A stretch of 64,000 nt of DNA from Planctomycetota bacterium (GTDB taxonomy: Bacteria > Planctomycetota > B15-G4 > SIAN01). A model generated the notes under the pieces. It made no database searches. It saw only the letters and a program-made list of their open reading frames with translations, and was not told the origin of the DNA. Shown one piece after another: positions 8,733 through 18,304 of this stretch. The position numbers were made by a program, and so were the translations under genes. The stretch's first letter is position 1, and each line of letters opens with the position of its first letter. The DNA is taken from contig JANQQL010000010.1 of the NCBI GenBank assembly GCA_028289345.1, forward strand, positions 558,001 through 622,000. Reading direction: 5' to 3'.

Positions 8733-10526
8733 TCACTCGCTCGCAGTACGAAGAATCTGCTCCAACTGCTGATGCAGTTGGAGATAGAAGGTTAGCTCGA
8801 CCGCGTTCATACCGGTTTCTAGGAGGTTGTCGACTTCCAGCGGGTCGTCGGGCAAATAGAAGAACTCTTCCCGAGCCAGCCCGGCACTGGGACGGGTGAT
8901 GAGCTTGTAGCCGGCCGGATTCCGAATGGCCCTCTCCACCCGCTCCGGCAGGAACACGTACTGCGCGCTCGTGATCTGCAATCCCGCCGGCTGATTCGGA
9001 TCTTCCAACAGCATCTGTGCCCAAAGATCGGATCCGTAAACCTGGCTTGGCAAAACCAGGGACTCTTCCAGTCGACCTTGGGCATCGGTCTGGAACCAAG
9101 AGATGGAGAAAGGGAACCCGGGAATCACCACTCCCCCGAAAGCGCGAGTGGGAAAGAAGGACGGGGACACCACCAAGGCCGCCGGGACATGGGCCGGCCC
9201 CCCGGTCAGCGAAACGGAAACCGTCGAACTCTCATAAAGCGGAGTGTCTCCGCACAGAGTCAGTCGCGCCTGCCCCGATCCCTGAGTGGACGGAAGGTCT
9301 TGAAAACAATGGGTCGGTGGCCCTGGAAATGCTCCGGCCGTGGAATTGGGCCAAAACCTCTCGGCGAAAACAAACTGACGAGTCGTCGGCGCCGAAGGAT
9401 CTCGGAGATGGGGAAGGAAGCTCACCGAATCGAGGATTGTTTCGGGAGGCATTTCCTCGTCGAGGGAAACTCCGGCGATCTCTGCAATCGTCGCGAAGAC
9501 GTCGGTGGTGTTGACCAAGGCCAGGCTTTCTGCTCCGGGCTGGGTGACCATCGGTCCCGTCACAATCAGAGGAACGTTGATGCCTTTTTCGTAAGTCGAT
9601 CCCTTCGAATGATTGGCAATGCGCGGGGGCTCTCCGGCCCTCCCTGGCGTTCCATTATCCCCCAGGAACATGACCACCGTGTTGTCGAGGACCTGGGGAT
9701 CGATGCCCGCGATCAATCGCCCGATTTCAGTGTCCATCGCCTCCACCATCGCGTCGTAGCACCGGATCTCGTCCCCCGTGCCGCCCGCCGCGCAAGCCGC
9801 GTCACTCAGGTTCTGAGTGTGGAGGTTTTGCGGAGGAGCGTGGAACGGGGTGTGAGGTGAGTTGAACGCGAGGTACACGAACCAGGGACCGGGCGCCGCA
9901 GCAATCCACTCGAGGGCGTCGTCCACCTTGTCCGTGGGTGCGTACGCGCTCACATCCCCGAGTTCCCCTTGAACGACCTTCTGAAAGAAAGAGTAGTCGT
10001 AGGCATTGTCGCTCCCTCTGTCGACGTTGAACCAGACGCCGGCAAAGTGGTCGAATCCTTGATCATTGGGGTGGGTGAAAGGACTGTCGTTGGTCAGGTG
10101 CCACTTGGCGAACGCAGCGGTCCCATAGCGTGTCTCCCCAAGGCCGAGCATCTCGGGAATGGTGACTTCCGACAGCCCCAGGCTCCAAGGACCGCTGGGA
10201 GCGCGGACCCCTCCGATTCCCGTTCGGAAGCTGTACCGACCGGTGAGGAGGGTGGCACGAGTCGGCGCACACACGGGATTGGACCAGGCGTTGCGAAACA
10301 AGATTCCACGCGCCGCCATCTGGTCGAGGTGCGGCGTCGGAGGCGGATTGGCTGCTTCGCCATACACACCGACCTTGTCCACGCCGAGATCATCAGCCAA
10401 AAGCACCAGCACGTTCGGCGGAGCCGTCCGCTCAAGGAACGGCTCGGTTTCCTCGAACGACACTTGCGGTGATGCAAACCCAAGAAGAGAAAGGCACGCA
10501 CCGAGCCCCACAATCCTTCGGCCCAT
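8733..10526 (-). CDS. Exported arylsulfatase, formylglycine type
   Basis: A 597-residue sulfatase. ATG 10526 is preceded by CTGGAG and gives a signal peptide (MGRRIVGLGACLSLLGFA, then SPQ). The fold is complete at the N-terminal side: NVLVLLADDLG supplies the Asp-Asp metal ligands and the signature CAPTRATLLTG places the formylglycine cysteine at residue 86, so it needs a maturation enzyme (not in this window). FLGDNGTPG is the second metal site and NHSKGSTYEKGINVPLIV the substrate-side lysine motif. About residues 415-530 do not look like sulfatase sequence; they match a beta domain shared with four other secreted proteins here. The final residues return to the usual sulfatase tail (DDPLEVDNLL). 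The substrate is probably a sulfate ester in a polysaccharide (inference). Confidence 0.9.
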   Translation of the reverse strand: MGRRIVGLGACLSLLGFASPQVSFEETEPFLERTAPPNVLVLLADDLGVDKVGVYGEAANPPPTPHLDQMAARGILFRNAWSNPVCAPTRATLLTGRYSFRTGIGGVRAPSGPWSLGLSEVTIPEMLGLGETRYGTAAFAKWHLTNDSPFTHPNDQGFDHFAGVWFNVDRGSDNAYDYSFFQKVVQGELGDVSAYAPTDKVDDALEWIAAAPGPWFVYLAFNSPHTPFHAPPQNLHTQNLSDAACAAGGTGDEIRCYDAMVEAMDTEIGRLIAGIDPQVLDNTVVMFLGDNGTPGRAGEPPRIANHSKGSTYEKGINVPLIVTGPMVTQPGAESLALVNTTDVFATIAEIAGVSLDEEMPPETILDSVSFLPHLRDPSAPTTRQFVFAERFWPNSTAGAFPGPPTHCFQDLPSTQGSGQARLTLCGDTPLYESSTVSVSLTGGPAHVPAALVVSPSFFPTRAFGGVVIPGFPFSISWFQTDAQGRLEESLVLPSQVYGSDLWAQMLLEDPNQPAGLQITSAQYVFLPERVERAIRNPAGYKLITRPSAGLAREEFFYLPDDPLEVDNLLETGMNAVELTFYLQLHQQLEQILRTASE

Positions 10527-10687
10527 CGATTGTTCTCCAGCTGACCAACCCCTTCCCTGGGAATCATGATAGCCGGACACTCAATGCGCAAGCCTCGGAG
10601 GCGGGCGAGGGGGGGACTCTCGCGGAGGGCCTCCACAAGAGACTTTGTCCCGGGCCGACAAGCGCTCGGAGAGCCCCCGCCCACGGA

Positions 10688-13600
10688 TCATTCGGAATCA
10701 GTGCCTAAGACGAAGTATCCGATGTACTGCTTGCTCCACTTGGTGGAAAACACCCCTCCGCGTCCCTCGATGAATCGACGGACGCGAACCTGAGCAAGCC
10801 CCCGAGTCAGTTCACTGGGCAGAGTCACGACCAGCTTCGTCGAGGTGGACATCGGCAGGTCGAAAGCACTGGCCAAGACCGTTTCGGTATGCCCCTTGTA
10901 CCGGAGCTCGACACGATCAACATCGTCCAAGTTGACTCCATGAAGCACAATCTGGCTGCCGCCGATGGAGCCCACCCTCGGCCAGATCTCGGTGACGATG
11001 GGGCGATTGCCCCGCGGATTGCGCTCGTTTCTCCAGAAGGTCACTTCGTCGTTGTAGGATTCATTGATGAAGTCGAGATCCCCGTCCCCGTCAATGTCGA
11101 TCACTTGGATGTCGTGAGAGTCAGTGGTTGGCTTGATTCGGGCGATGACCGCACTCGTGACATCCTCGAAGTATCCGACCTTCGACGATTGGTCATCATC
11201 ACTTGCATTCACATAGCCGTCGCCATTGGTATCCCTGCCACGATTCCTCAGAATCCGATGAACGTTTCCACGCTGCGCCAAGATCAAATCAAGATCTCCA
11301 TCCCCGTCAAAATCCAGGAATGCGGGAAACATCGCCGCTTCCATCACCGCAGACGTCGGCTCTGCCGGATTGCTCGGGTTGATCAAATCCACGGCTTTCA
11401 CATGAATCGCTTCGTCGACCTCCTGACAGGGAACTCTCTCGCAGTACTCATTCTCGAACTGACCCCGCCCCCCTGGCGCGTCGCTCCCGGTGAGGGAGTT
11501 GATCAGTAACGATGGGTAGTTGACCAATTCGTCCGTCGCTCGAGTGACCACGAGATCCGCATCGCCATCCCCGTCGATGTCTCCCTGAGCCACGCCGAAA
11601 GATCCGCAGGAATCAAATGGGTCGCTCACGTCGTCAATGATTGGCACACATGGCGCAGGAAGAATCCCCGCGACTTCGGAGGCTCCGGTCACCTCGAGGA
11701 GCGTCCCGACTGGCTCCCCCACCCATCCGTTCATGAACAGGAGGTCCCGAGTCTGCTCCAGGCTTTGAATCGTCTCTTCGCCGACTCTCTGTTGTTTTCC
11801 GTTCGTCGTGAACAGGTCGAGCGCCCCGTTGTTGTCGAAGTCTGCCAGGACGTCCATTCCCAGGGCCCGGTTCCAGTAGGCACGATACGGCTCTCCCGAG
11901 GGTGCTCCCTCTTCCTTCATGTGAGTCGGAGCCACGTCGGTGAAATCGAGGCCCCCTGAGCTTGGGTCGGTACCGTTCTGCAGGTACCTCCATCCAAACG
12001 TGTAGTGATCAATCGGGTCGAAGTTCGGCGGACCGATATGCGGGAACTCGAATCCAACGTCCGAGGGGTCCTTCCGAATCGGCATGAGATGCACAATCGC
12101 ATCAATGTCCCCATCATTGTCCAAATCTCCTGCAACCGCCCGGTCCGCATTGTTGGGAAGGTCTTCGAACGAGCCATTCTCTCGGAGTCCGACATCGATC
12201 GTGGCATCGTAGACAACGCTGAGGTCTTGGGAACTTTGTCGGAACTCACCGGTTGCCTTGTGATCCGTGTACTTGATGATCATCGAGTCCGGCGTTGGCT
12301 CCCCGGTGGCGTAGGGCCAGCTGTTCGAGCCCCTTCGCTGGCCGGCCACCAACAGTTCCAGTTGGCCGTCTCCATCGAAGTCAGCAAAGACCCCATCTTC
12401 CGCCCCGCGTGGTTTCAATCGCCCGCGGCGGTTGCTCGTCTCCGCGTCAGGCAGACCCACGGAATCTTCGATCAGGTCGCGATGATCGGCGGGTCCAAGA
12501 ATTCCAGTGACCAAATAGTTGTACCCCCGCGACGTCTGAACGGCGTCGAAGAGGCCGTCATCTGTGAAATCGGCGAAATCGAACCCATACCCTCGTTCGT
12601 TCCCCGGCATCCCTTCGTAGGTCGTTTCCGTATCGTCGTCCCGAGAAAACAACCATGGTTCCTTCTTGCCGTTCGCCTCTTGGCCGAGATTGATTCGCAT
12701 CCCATTCAACACGCCGTTGAAGCGATTGCCGGTCGCCTCGAAGACGTCGAGAGCTCCATGGGGATCCGGGAAAACGTCGCTGACAGCCACCGCTTGAATC
12801 CATCGGGAGGAGGTTTGCATGTGGCAATCGAAACCCGGCGTGGCATTTCCCTCGGAGTCCACCTCTCCACGATTGACCAGGTAGGCGGTATTGCTCGCGG
12901 CAACGCGACGGTTCTTGAGAATGTCGCGGTGGTTGACCACCAAGAGGTCAAGCCAACCATCGGCACCATAACCGGCCAATCCTGGGTCCTGGGGATCGAC
13001 GTAGTTGGCGTCAAAAAGGTCGGCGAGAACGACCTGTTGCGTGAATGGACTGGTGAACTTCCACTCATCTTGTGGGTCAAGAAAATCAATCATCCGATCG
13101 ACGAAAATCGGTGTCCCCTGGTCAAACCCTTCCAGCCGAAAGATCTCCATCTCATGGTTGTCCGGATGGGGGTTCGGACCATCTCGCTCCACGTCGAATT
13201 CGTTGGAGAATCCATCGGTGCCAGCATTGCCGATCACGATCTCGGGGTAAAACTTTTCGTCGTCATTGACGTGGTCGAGGTCCCCCACGGCGACGCTTCG
13301 CGAGTCGCTGTTCGCGTCCAGATCCAAAAAGTAAGGCCCTTCAAAAAGATGAGGGGTCATCCCATTTTGGAATCGGTCGCCGGTATTGAGCAGCACATAG
13401 TCCCTGCTCTCTGGGCCGCAGGGGACGATGTCTCCCGCGGCATCGAGTTCGCGAGAACATCGATTGGCCACGATCAAGTCAATGTAGCCGTCTTGATTCA
13501 CGTCGTGAGCGGCGACGTCATTGGTCGCCGTGAATGCTCTTCGTTCGATCCGCTGGTCCGTTTCGTCGTTGAAGACGCCAGATCCGTCATTCAGCAACAG

Positions 13601-14458
13601 GACATTCTTCGAACCTCGGTAGTTGTCACCGGTCTTCCCGATGTAAAGATCGTCGTCACCATCGCCGTCGAGATCCGTAAAGATGACCCCGGAGCTATTT
13701 CCCTCTTGTGCGGCGACGGAGTTGATTCGCTCAGAGAACATGTTCACCCAGCGATTTGCACGGCGAACGAAGAACTGATCCGTGCGGGCATTCTCCGCAA
13801 GACTTCGATCGTCCGGGAAAAAGTCGTCGAGGCCGTATCGTACACTTGCCGTCACGTAGAGCGCGTTGACCTCGTCATTGATCAAGGCCGGCTCGGTCGA
13901 GCTACCGCTAGGAGGGTCCTCCGGCAGAACCCGTCCGAAGGCAGCTCGAGTGGCGGACGCCTGACTTCCTTCGAATCCAAACCCAGGCACGGCTGGTGTT
14001 GGCTGGGTGTTTTGGCGATGTCCATCCCCCGTCGAGATAAAGAAGGTAGGGAGAAAGTAGGATGGCCCACCCGGGACGACAGGAGAATCGCTGTAGTTCA
14101 CGTACAGTTGGAGGCCCTTCATCTCCAACGACTCTCGCAGGATTCGCCGCTGCCCCGGCTCACACGGCATTCCTTCCGGCGGTTCGAACTGGGCAAAGTT
14201 CAAAACAATGACTTCTTCGTACGGCCCTTCGTGCTCCCCGATCTGCCCGGGCACTTCCACAAGATCGCGGGCCACGGCAAACACCGAGTTCCCTGTGTCT
14301 TCGTAGAACTGGTGACGCCCCCAAACAAGTTCCCCACTCTCGTGGTAGATCCAAGGTGTGAATTGAGGAGGAGCTTGGGCTTCAGCAATCCCGGCGAGCC
14401 ACCCCCAAACGACGACTGACAGAGTTCTCCGTAAACACACACGAGCTTGAGCTGCCAT
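10688..14458 (-). CDS. Giant secreted FG-GAP/VCBS repeat protein with C-terminal IPT/TIG domain
   Basis: A 1256-residue protein. ATG 14458 has AAAGGA upstream and begins with a signal peptide (MAAQARVCLRRTLSVVVWGW, cleavage near AEA-QA). After about 210 residues of unrecognised sequence come many FG-GAP/VCBS units of the form DLDGDGDDDLYIGK, DVNQDGYIDLIVAN and DIDGDGDADLVVTR, each rich in Asp/Asn/Gly calcium-loop residues. The last about 95 residues (VTEIWPRVGSIGGSQIVLHG) are an IPT/TIG immunoglobulin-like domain. It is a surface or secreted binding protein; the ligand is unknown. The gene is divergent from the membrane-tethered sigma factor at 14618, with 159 bp between the two start codons. 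Confidence 0.85.
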   Translation of the reverse strand: MAAQARVCLRRTLSVVVWGWLAGIAEAQAPPQFTPWIYHESGELVWGRHQFYEDTGNSVFAVARDLVEVPGQIGEHEGPYEEVIVLNFAQFEPPEGMPCEPGQRRILRESLEMKGLQLYVNYSDSPVVPGGPSYFLPTFFISTGDGHRQNTQPTPAVPGFGFEGSQASATRAAFGRVLPEDPPSGSSTEPALINDEVNALYVTASVRYGLDDFFPDDRSLAENARTDQFFVRRANRWVNMFSERINSVAAQEGNSSGVIFTDLDGDGDDDLYIGKTGDNYRGSKNVLLLNDGSGVFNDETDQRIERRAFTATNDVAAHDVNQDGYIDLIVANRCSRELDAAGDIVPCGPESRDYVLLNTGDRFQNGMTPHLFEGPYFLDLDANSDSRSVAVGDLDHVNDDEKFYPEIVIGNAGTDGFSNEFDVERDGPNPHPDNHEMEIFRLEGFDQGTPIFVDRMIDFLDPQDEWKFTSPFTQQVVLADLFDANYVDPQDPGLAGYGADGWLDLLVVNHRDILKNRRVAASNTAYLVNRGEVDSEGNATPGFDCHMQTSSRWIQAVAVSDVFPDPHGALDVFEATGNRFNGVLNGMRINLGQEANGKKEPWLFSRDDDTETTYEGMPGNERGYGFDFADFTDDGLFDAVQTSRGYNYLVTGILGPADHRDLIEDSVGLPDAETSNRRGRLKPRGAEDGVFADFDGDGQLELLVAGQRRGSNSWPYATGEPTPDSMIIKYTDHKATGEFRQSSQDLSVVYDATIDVGLRENGSFEDLPNNADRAVAGDLDNDGDIDAIVHLMPIRKDPSDVGFEFPHIGPPNFDPIDHYTFGWRYLQNGTDPSSGGLDFTDVAPTHMKEEGAPSGEPYRAYWNRALGMDVLADFDNNGALDLFTTNGKQQRVGEETIQSLEQTRDLLFMNGWVGEPVGTLLEVTGASEVAGILPAPCVPIIDDVSDPFDSCGSFGVAQGDIDGDGDADLVVTRATDELVNYPSLLINSLTGSDAPGGRGQFENEYCERVPCQEVDEAIHVKAVDLINPSNPAEPTSAVMEAAMFPAFLDFDGDGDLDLILAQRGNVHRILRNRGRDTNGDGYVNASDDDQSSKVGYFEDVTSAVIARIKPTTDSHDIQVIDIDGDGDLDFINESYNDEVTFWRNERNPRGNRPIVTEIWPRVGSIGGSQIVLHGVNLDDVDRVELRYKGHTETVLASAFDLPMSTSTKLVVTLPSELTRGLAQVRVRRFIEGRGGVFSTKWSKQYIGYFVLGTDSE

Positions 14459-14617
14459 TCGACGCCGTCCTTTCGAGTTCTTGGGTGCATCTCTTCACCA
14501 GATTCCAGTAGGTGTCGCATGTGAGAAACAACGCAGCCGTGCTAGTTTCTTCAGAATTCTCGACTTTCTTTTCGCACGCGGATCGACTCACCCAACTCCG
14601 GCAAGGACCGGTTCGGA
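14459..14617. promoter_or_regulatory. Divergent promoter region, FG-GAP gene / fused sigma factor
   Basis: These 159 bp separate two divergent start codons and must carry promoters for both. The plus-strand side has GCAAGGA before ATG 14618 and the minus-strand side AAAGGA before ATG 14458. I cannot identify a specific -35/-10 pair with confidence. Confidence 0.4.
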
Positions 14618-17572
14618 ATGACTCAGGAATCTCCCCACCCAGACGAGCCGCCGAGAGTGGATCTTGCAGCCTTGCTCGAGCACCAGGACTTCGTTCGAAA
14701 CCTGGCCTATCGGCTCTTGGAGGGGGGACCGGCCGCGGAAGACGTCATTCAGGACACGTGGCTGCATGCCATCCGTCGCCCCCCCGAACATGCCCTTTCC
14801 ATCAAGGGCTGGCTGGCAACGGTTGTTCGAAATCGCGCCAGGAATCTCTACCGACTGGAGAAAAGTCGCAAGGAACGCGAAGCGGCTTTCGCTCAACGAG
14901 AAGCTCGGTCCTCCGCAGCAAGGCTGGCGCTGCCACCGGAGCTGAGGGAGCTGCTATCGAAGGCCTTGCAATCCATGGCCCCGGCCTACGCGGAAGCTCT
15001 TCAGCTTCATTTGTTCGAGGAACTTTCCGCGGCTCAGATCGCGGATCGAATCGGCGTTTCCCCCAAGACCGTTCACACCCGATTGAGGCGAGGCCTGGAC
15101 ACCCTCCGGCAAAAACTCCGTCGCGAATACAAAGGTCGACGATCTTGGCAGGCAGCGCTGCTGCCATTCGCACTCCGGCAAGGAAACCCTGAGCAGAAAG
15201 CTTTCTCGACAAGCCACGTCGACCCTGGCAGTCCGGCACGGCACGTTCGAACCCTTTCTGCTCGCCCGATCATCGCGTGGGGCGCCGCAGCCCTGCTGGT
15301 CGGCGCCGCCTGGTGGATCGCTCGAACGACGCCAGCCCTCCCCCAGGGAACGACCGCACCGGAGTTGGCCGAGTCGATGCCGGCCGCCGGTCCCGGGATC
15401 GGATCCAACTCTGCGGAGCGATTCTCCCAGAGTCGCGAGGTCACCTCTGATTTACGATCCGTCACAGGCCTGAGGATCTCGACCGTCGACGAATCTTCTT
15501 CGCCGGTCCCCCACGTTCGCCTGCTTTTGCGTGGTCCGGCGCGGACCGAAGCAAGCACCGACGAATCGGGCAGCCTCATGATCCCATCCATCGCGGCGGG
15601 TCAATGGACGGTCCATCCCGAACGTGGGGTTGCCCGCTTCGTTTCCGTACGGACGGGAGAGACCGCGTTCCTGCAGCTCACGATCCCTGACGGGCGAACG
15701 GTGAAAGGGATCGTCCTGGACGACTCCGAGCTTCCGATTGCCGACTCCGAAATCCTCTGTTCCTGGCCCGCCCTCCCGGAGGAGCTGGTCCCGAGAGGAC
15801 GAAGCGACTCCACGGGGCAATTTCGGATCGTGAACGTCGATCCCGAATGTTGGGTGGGCGCGATCAGTCCTGCTCATGCGGACTCCAAACTCGAGTTCGT
15901 CGGCCATGACCCCGCGCCTCGGGCTCTCGTCTGCCCTCCTGATCTCCGGGCAGCGGTGACTGTGGTCGACTCCTCTGGACGAACCGTCGTCGGTGCGGTG
16001 CTGCATCTACGTCCTCGATTCGCCGACCTCGTCGATCTGGGATCTACGGGAATCAAGACCCGGTTGTTTCCTGAAAAGTCGACTCGCACCAATGAAAGTG
16101 GCTTGGCGAGGTTTCGAGGCTTGCGAAGAACCGAGTACGAGCTTGAGCTCTCCGCCCCCGGTTTTGCAAGGCAACGGCGTCCCGTCGCGACATCCGCCGG
16201 AGACGTGGAGCTCCGAGCGACACTTCATCCCTCTTCCACTGTCACCGGTCGCTTGACAACGGAAAGCGGGGAACCGGTCGCGAATGCGCGGGTCGAGGCT
16301 CGCTTCGGAAGGTTCATCCTCCCACCGGTCTCGTCCCAAGTCGACGGCACTTTTGAGTTGCCGCAAGTACCTGCGGGAAAGGCTCAGCTTCGCGCCTTCC
16401 ATCCCGTCAAAGGATCCGCACTGGGGGAACGGTCAATCACCGAAGGGTCGCGGGTTCGCTGGAACGCCGCCCTTTCCACCAACAAATGCATCACGGGAAC
16501 GGTGCGAAGCCCCACCGGCGTGCCTTATCAAGGGTGGTCGGTGACCGCAACGACGTCCGCGAACGGCTGGAGTGGCTCTCCTGTCCCCGCCATCTCAGGA
16601 ATCACCAACTCTCGAGGGGAATTCTCGCTCCCCACTTGGGACGATTCGCCACAAGTCGTCAGCGTGCACCCGTCACTGACCAATCGATCGTTTCCCATCG
16701 CCTGGCACTCGGGCGCTCGACCGGGACAACCGATCGATCTTCGAGTCGACCCAGACCGGTCTGCCGCAGCGAGAGTTCACGGCTCCGTCCAAGCGCCCCA
16801 AGGAAGTCCTCCGGATCGGATGTCTGGAGCGGTGGTGACTCTCGTGCACGAGCTGTTTGCAACAGACGATTCCGTCGCGGTGGATCCCGCCGGTGGGACC
16901 TTCGAGTTCACGAAGCTGCCGCCGGGCAAGTACCAGCTGTTTCTCCAGCTCTCAGGACGCCCTCGCGAACAACTTGGCGAGTACGAGTTGAATGACGACA
17001 CCGTCCTCGAGCTCCCCCCGCGGCAAGCGGCACAGTGCGGGGCACTCGAACTCGTTCAGACCTCAAATCGTGTCAAGCGGCTTCGCGTCGACATCTATCC
17101 AGTCGGCGAGCCGACCGAGACGCCCAACGGACTTTCGACCGACTCTCTCGCAAGCTGTTTCAATGAACTCTTCCCAGGCTCCTACGAGATCTCCGTGGCC
17201 GGATACCGGGTTCCGAAAACCATCATTCCTTTCGAGATCCGTCCCGGCGAGACGACCTTTGTGCACTTGCCCGGACAGGGAGGTCGGATTCGAAGAATCC
17301 GGATGGAATGCCCCGCGCCAACCCAGGACATCGGTCCCCTGAGTTGGAGCCTCACCGATGACCGGGGGCAAATCGTGCGAGCCCGCGAGTTTCCAGGAGT
17401 TCCGTATGAGGAACAGATCGTCGAATGGGCCGGGGCTCTGCACCCGGGGGATTACACCATTCATGCGGTTCGCGAGGACCTCCAGGAGGTTCGCATCCCG
17501 GTGACCGTCGAAGACCATCCAAGTCGCGAAACGATCGTTGTGCCGCTGGAGCCCTTGGAGTCCGACCACTGA
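14618..17572 (+). CDS. ECF sigma factor fused to a transmembrane segment and a long exported beta-domain region
   Basis: A 984-residue protein. Residues 1-185 are a full ECF sigma factor: region 2 (FVRNLAYRLLEGG, EDVIQDTWLHAI, GWLATVVRNRARN) and region 4 (ELSAAQIADRIGVSPKTVHTRLRRGLDTLR). A hydrophobic segment at about 217-236 (IIAWGAAALLVGAAWWIA) spans the membrane. The following about 740 residues are beta-rich carboxypeptidase-regulatory-like or Ig-like repeats (DESGSLMIPSIAAGQW, GTFELPQVPAGKAQL, GEFSLPTW). Such C-terminally extended ECF factors are known in Planctomycetes (ECF01-Gob type). The likely logic is that the outer part senses something and the sigma part is held at, or released from, the membrane (inference). 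The start has AAGGA about 11 bp upstream. It is divergent from the FG-GAP gene and stands alone. Confidence 0.9.
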   Translation: MTQESPHPDEPPRVDLAALLEHQDFVRNLAYRLLEGGPAAEDVIQDTWLHAIRRPPEHALSIKGWLATVVRNRARNLYRLEKSRKEREAAFAQREARSSAARLALPPELRELLSKALQSMAPAYAEALQLHLFEELSAAQIADRIGVSPKTVHTRLRRGLDTLRQKLRREYKGRRSWQAALLPFALRQGNPEQKAFSTSHVDPGSPARHVRTLSARPIIAWGAAALLVGAAWWIARTTPALPQGTTAPELAESMPAAGPGIGSNSAERFSQSREVTSDLRSVTGLRISTVDESSSPVPHVRLLLRGPARTEASTDESGSLMIPSIAAGQWTVHPERGVARFVSVRTGETAFLQLTIPDGRTVKGIVLDDSELPIADSEILCSWPALPEELVPRGRSDSTGQFRIVNVDPECWVGAISPAHADSKLEFVGHDPAPRALVCPPDLRAAVTVVDSSGRTVVGAVLHLRPRFADLVDLGSTGIKTRLFPEKSTRTNESGLARFRGLRRTEYELELSAPGFARQRRPVATSAGDVELRATLHPSSTVTGRLTTESGEPVANARVEARFGRFILPPVSSQVDGTFELPQVPAGKAQLRAFHPVKGSALGERSITEGSRVRWNAALSTNKCITGTVRSPTGVPYQGWSVTATTSANGWSGSPVPAISGITNSRGEFSLPTWDDSPQVVSVHPSLTNRSFPIAWHSGARPGQPIDLRVDPDRSAAARVHGSVQAPQGSPPDRMSGAVVTLVHELFATDDSVAVDPAGGTFEFTKLPPGKYQLFLQLSGRPREQLGEYELNDDTVLELPPRQAAQCGALELVQTSNRVKRLRVDIYPVGEPTETPNGLSTDSLASCFNELFPGSYEISVAGYRVPKTIIPFEIRPGETTFVHLPGQGGRIRRIRMECPAPTQDIGPLSWSLTDDRGQIVRAREFPGVPYEEQIVEWAGALHPGDYTIHAVREDLQEVRIPVTVEDHPSRETIVVPLEPLESDH

Positions 17573-17642
17573 CCGGGGCGAGAAGTCTTGCCAAGAACGA
17601 CGCGATCGCTCTTCGGACGTTCCCCGGGATAAGCCACCACTC

Positions 17643-18071
17643 TTAGGCGGGTGAAGTGCGCGCCGCCACCGCCGCGAGAAACCCCTCACGATCTTCCGGC
17701 GAAACAAGCAGCACCTTTCCGCTGCTGTAGCGAATCTCCAGGCGATCCATGGACAGCGCCGGTCCTGACAAAAGAGACTGACTTGGCACGACCTCGCGAA
17801 TCTCCGGGTAAGGAATGGTCCAGCGAAAAGGTCCCGAGCGAGCGGTCAACGCGGCTTCACCGAATGCGTAGCGGGTCGAGGTGATGAGCCACAGGGGCAG
17901 CACCCCGCCCAACAACAGAACCGCCGCGGCCAAGACTCCCATTCCGAAAGACGGATGCCCAAGCAAAGTCACGGTGGCAAACAACGAAACCGCCGCAGAC
18001 AACCAACAGGACACGGTGACCCAGAGATCGACTTTGGAAGGAAACACCTGATCATTGGAAAGAACACTCAT
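17643..18071 (-). CDS. Small membrane protein with a PH-like domain
   Basis: A 142-residue protein read from ATG 18071 (MSVLSNDQVFPSKVDLW). Two hydrophobic hairpin segments lie at about residues 15-35 and 42-66, then a conserved-looking soluble part: STRYAFGEAALTARSGPFRW, IPYPEIREVVPSQSLLSGPA, LEIRYSSGKVLLVSP, EDREGFLAAVAAR. This order (membrane pair, then a strand-rich region ending in a helix) is that of the YyaB-like bacterial PH family. The role is unknown. An upstream ATG-less extension is open to 18155 but has no signal. It is divergent from the tricorn gene (233 bp between the starts) and convergent with the fused sigma gene. Confidence 0.7.
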   Translation of the reverse strand: MSVLSNDQVFPSKVDLWVTVSCWLSAAVSLFATVTLLGHPSFGMGVLAAAVLLLGGVLPLWLITSTRYAFGEAALTARSGPFRWTIPYPEIREVVPSQSLLSGPALSMDRLEIRYSSGKVLLVSPEDREGFLAAVAARTSPA

Positions 18072-18304
18072 GAGCAATGGTCCAGCGAAATTTTGACAAG
18101 CAGCTCCGACACAACCGTCTGGTGTGGAAACACGAAGTGAGACAAAGAGCAACACAACAACTCACGAACGAGGAACGGAAGAGCGTTACACACCGCCTGG
18201 AGCATTCCGCCGTTTCTCCACCAATTCCTCGAGAACGCGCCTGAACCGAGGGTACCTGTTGGAAGTAGGACCGGACGAGATTTCCATCGTCCAGGAGCCC
18301 TCTC

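Noticed and set aside
12005..14419. Long open frame (over 800 codons) on the plus strand
   Set aside because: It is antisense to the FG-GAP gene 10688-14458, whose Asp/Asn/Gly-rich codons leave the complementary strand free of stops. No signal peptide, motif or ribosome site.
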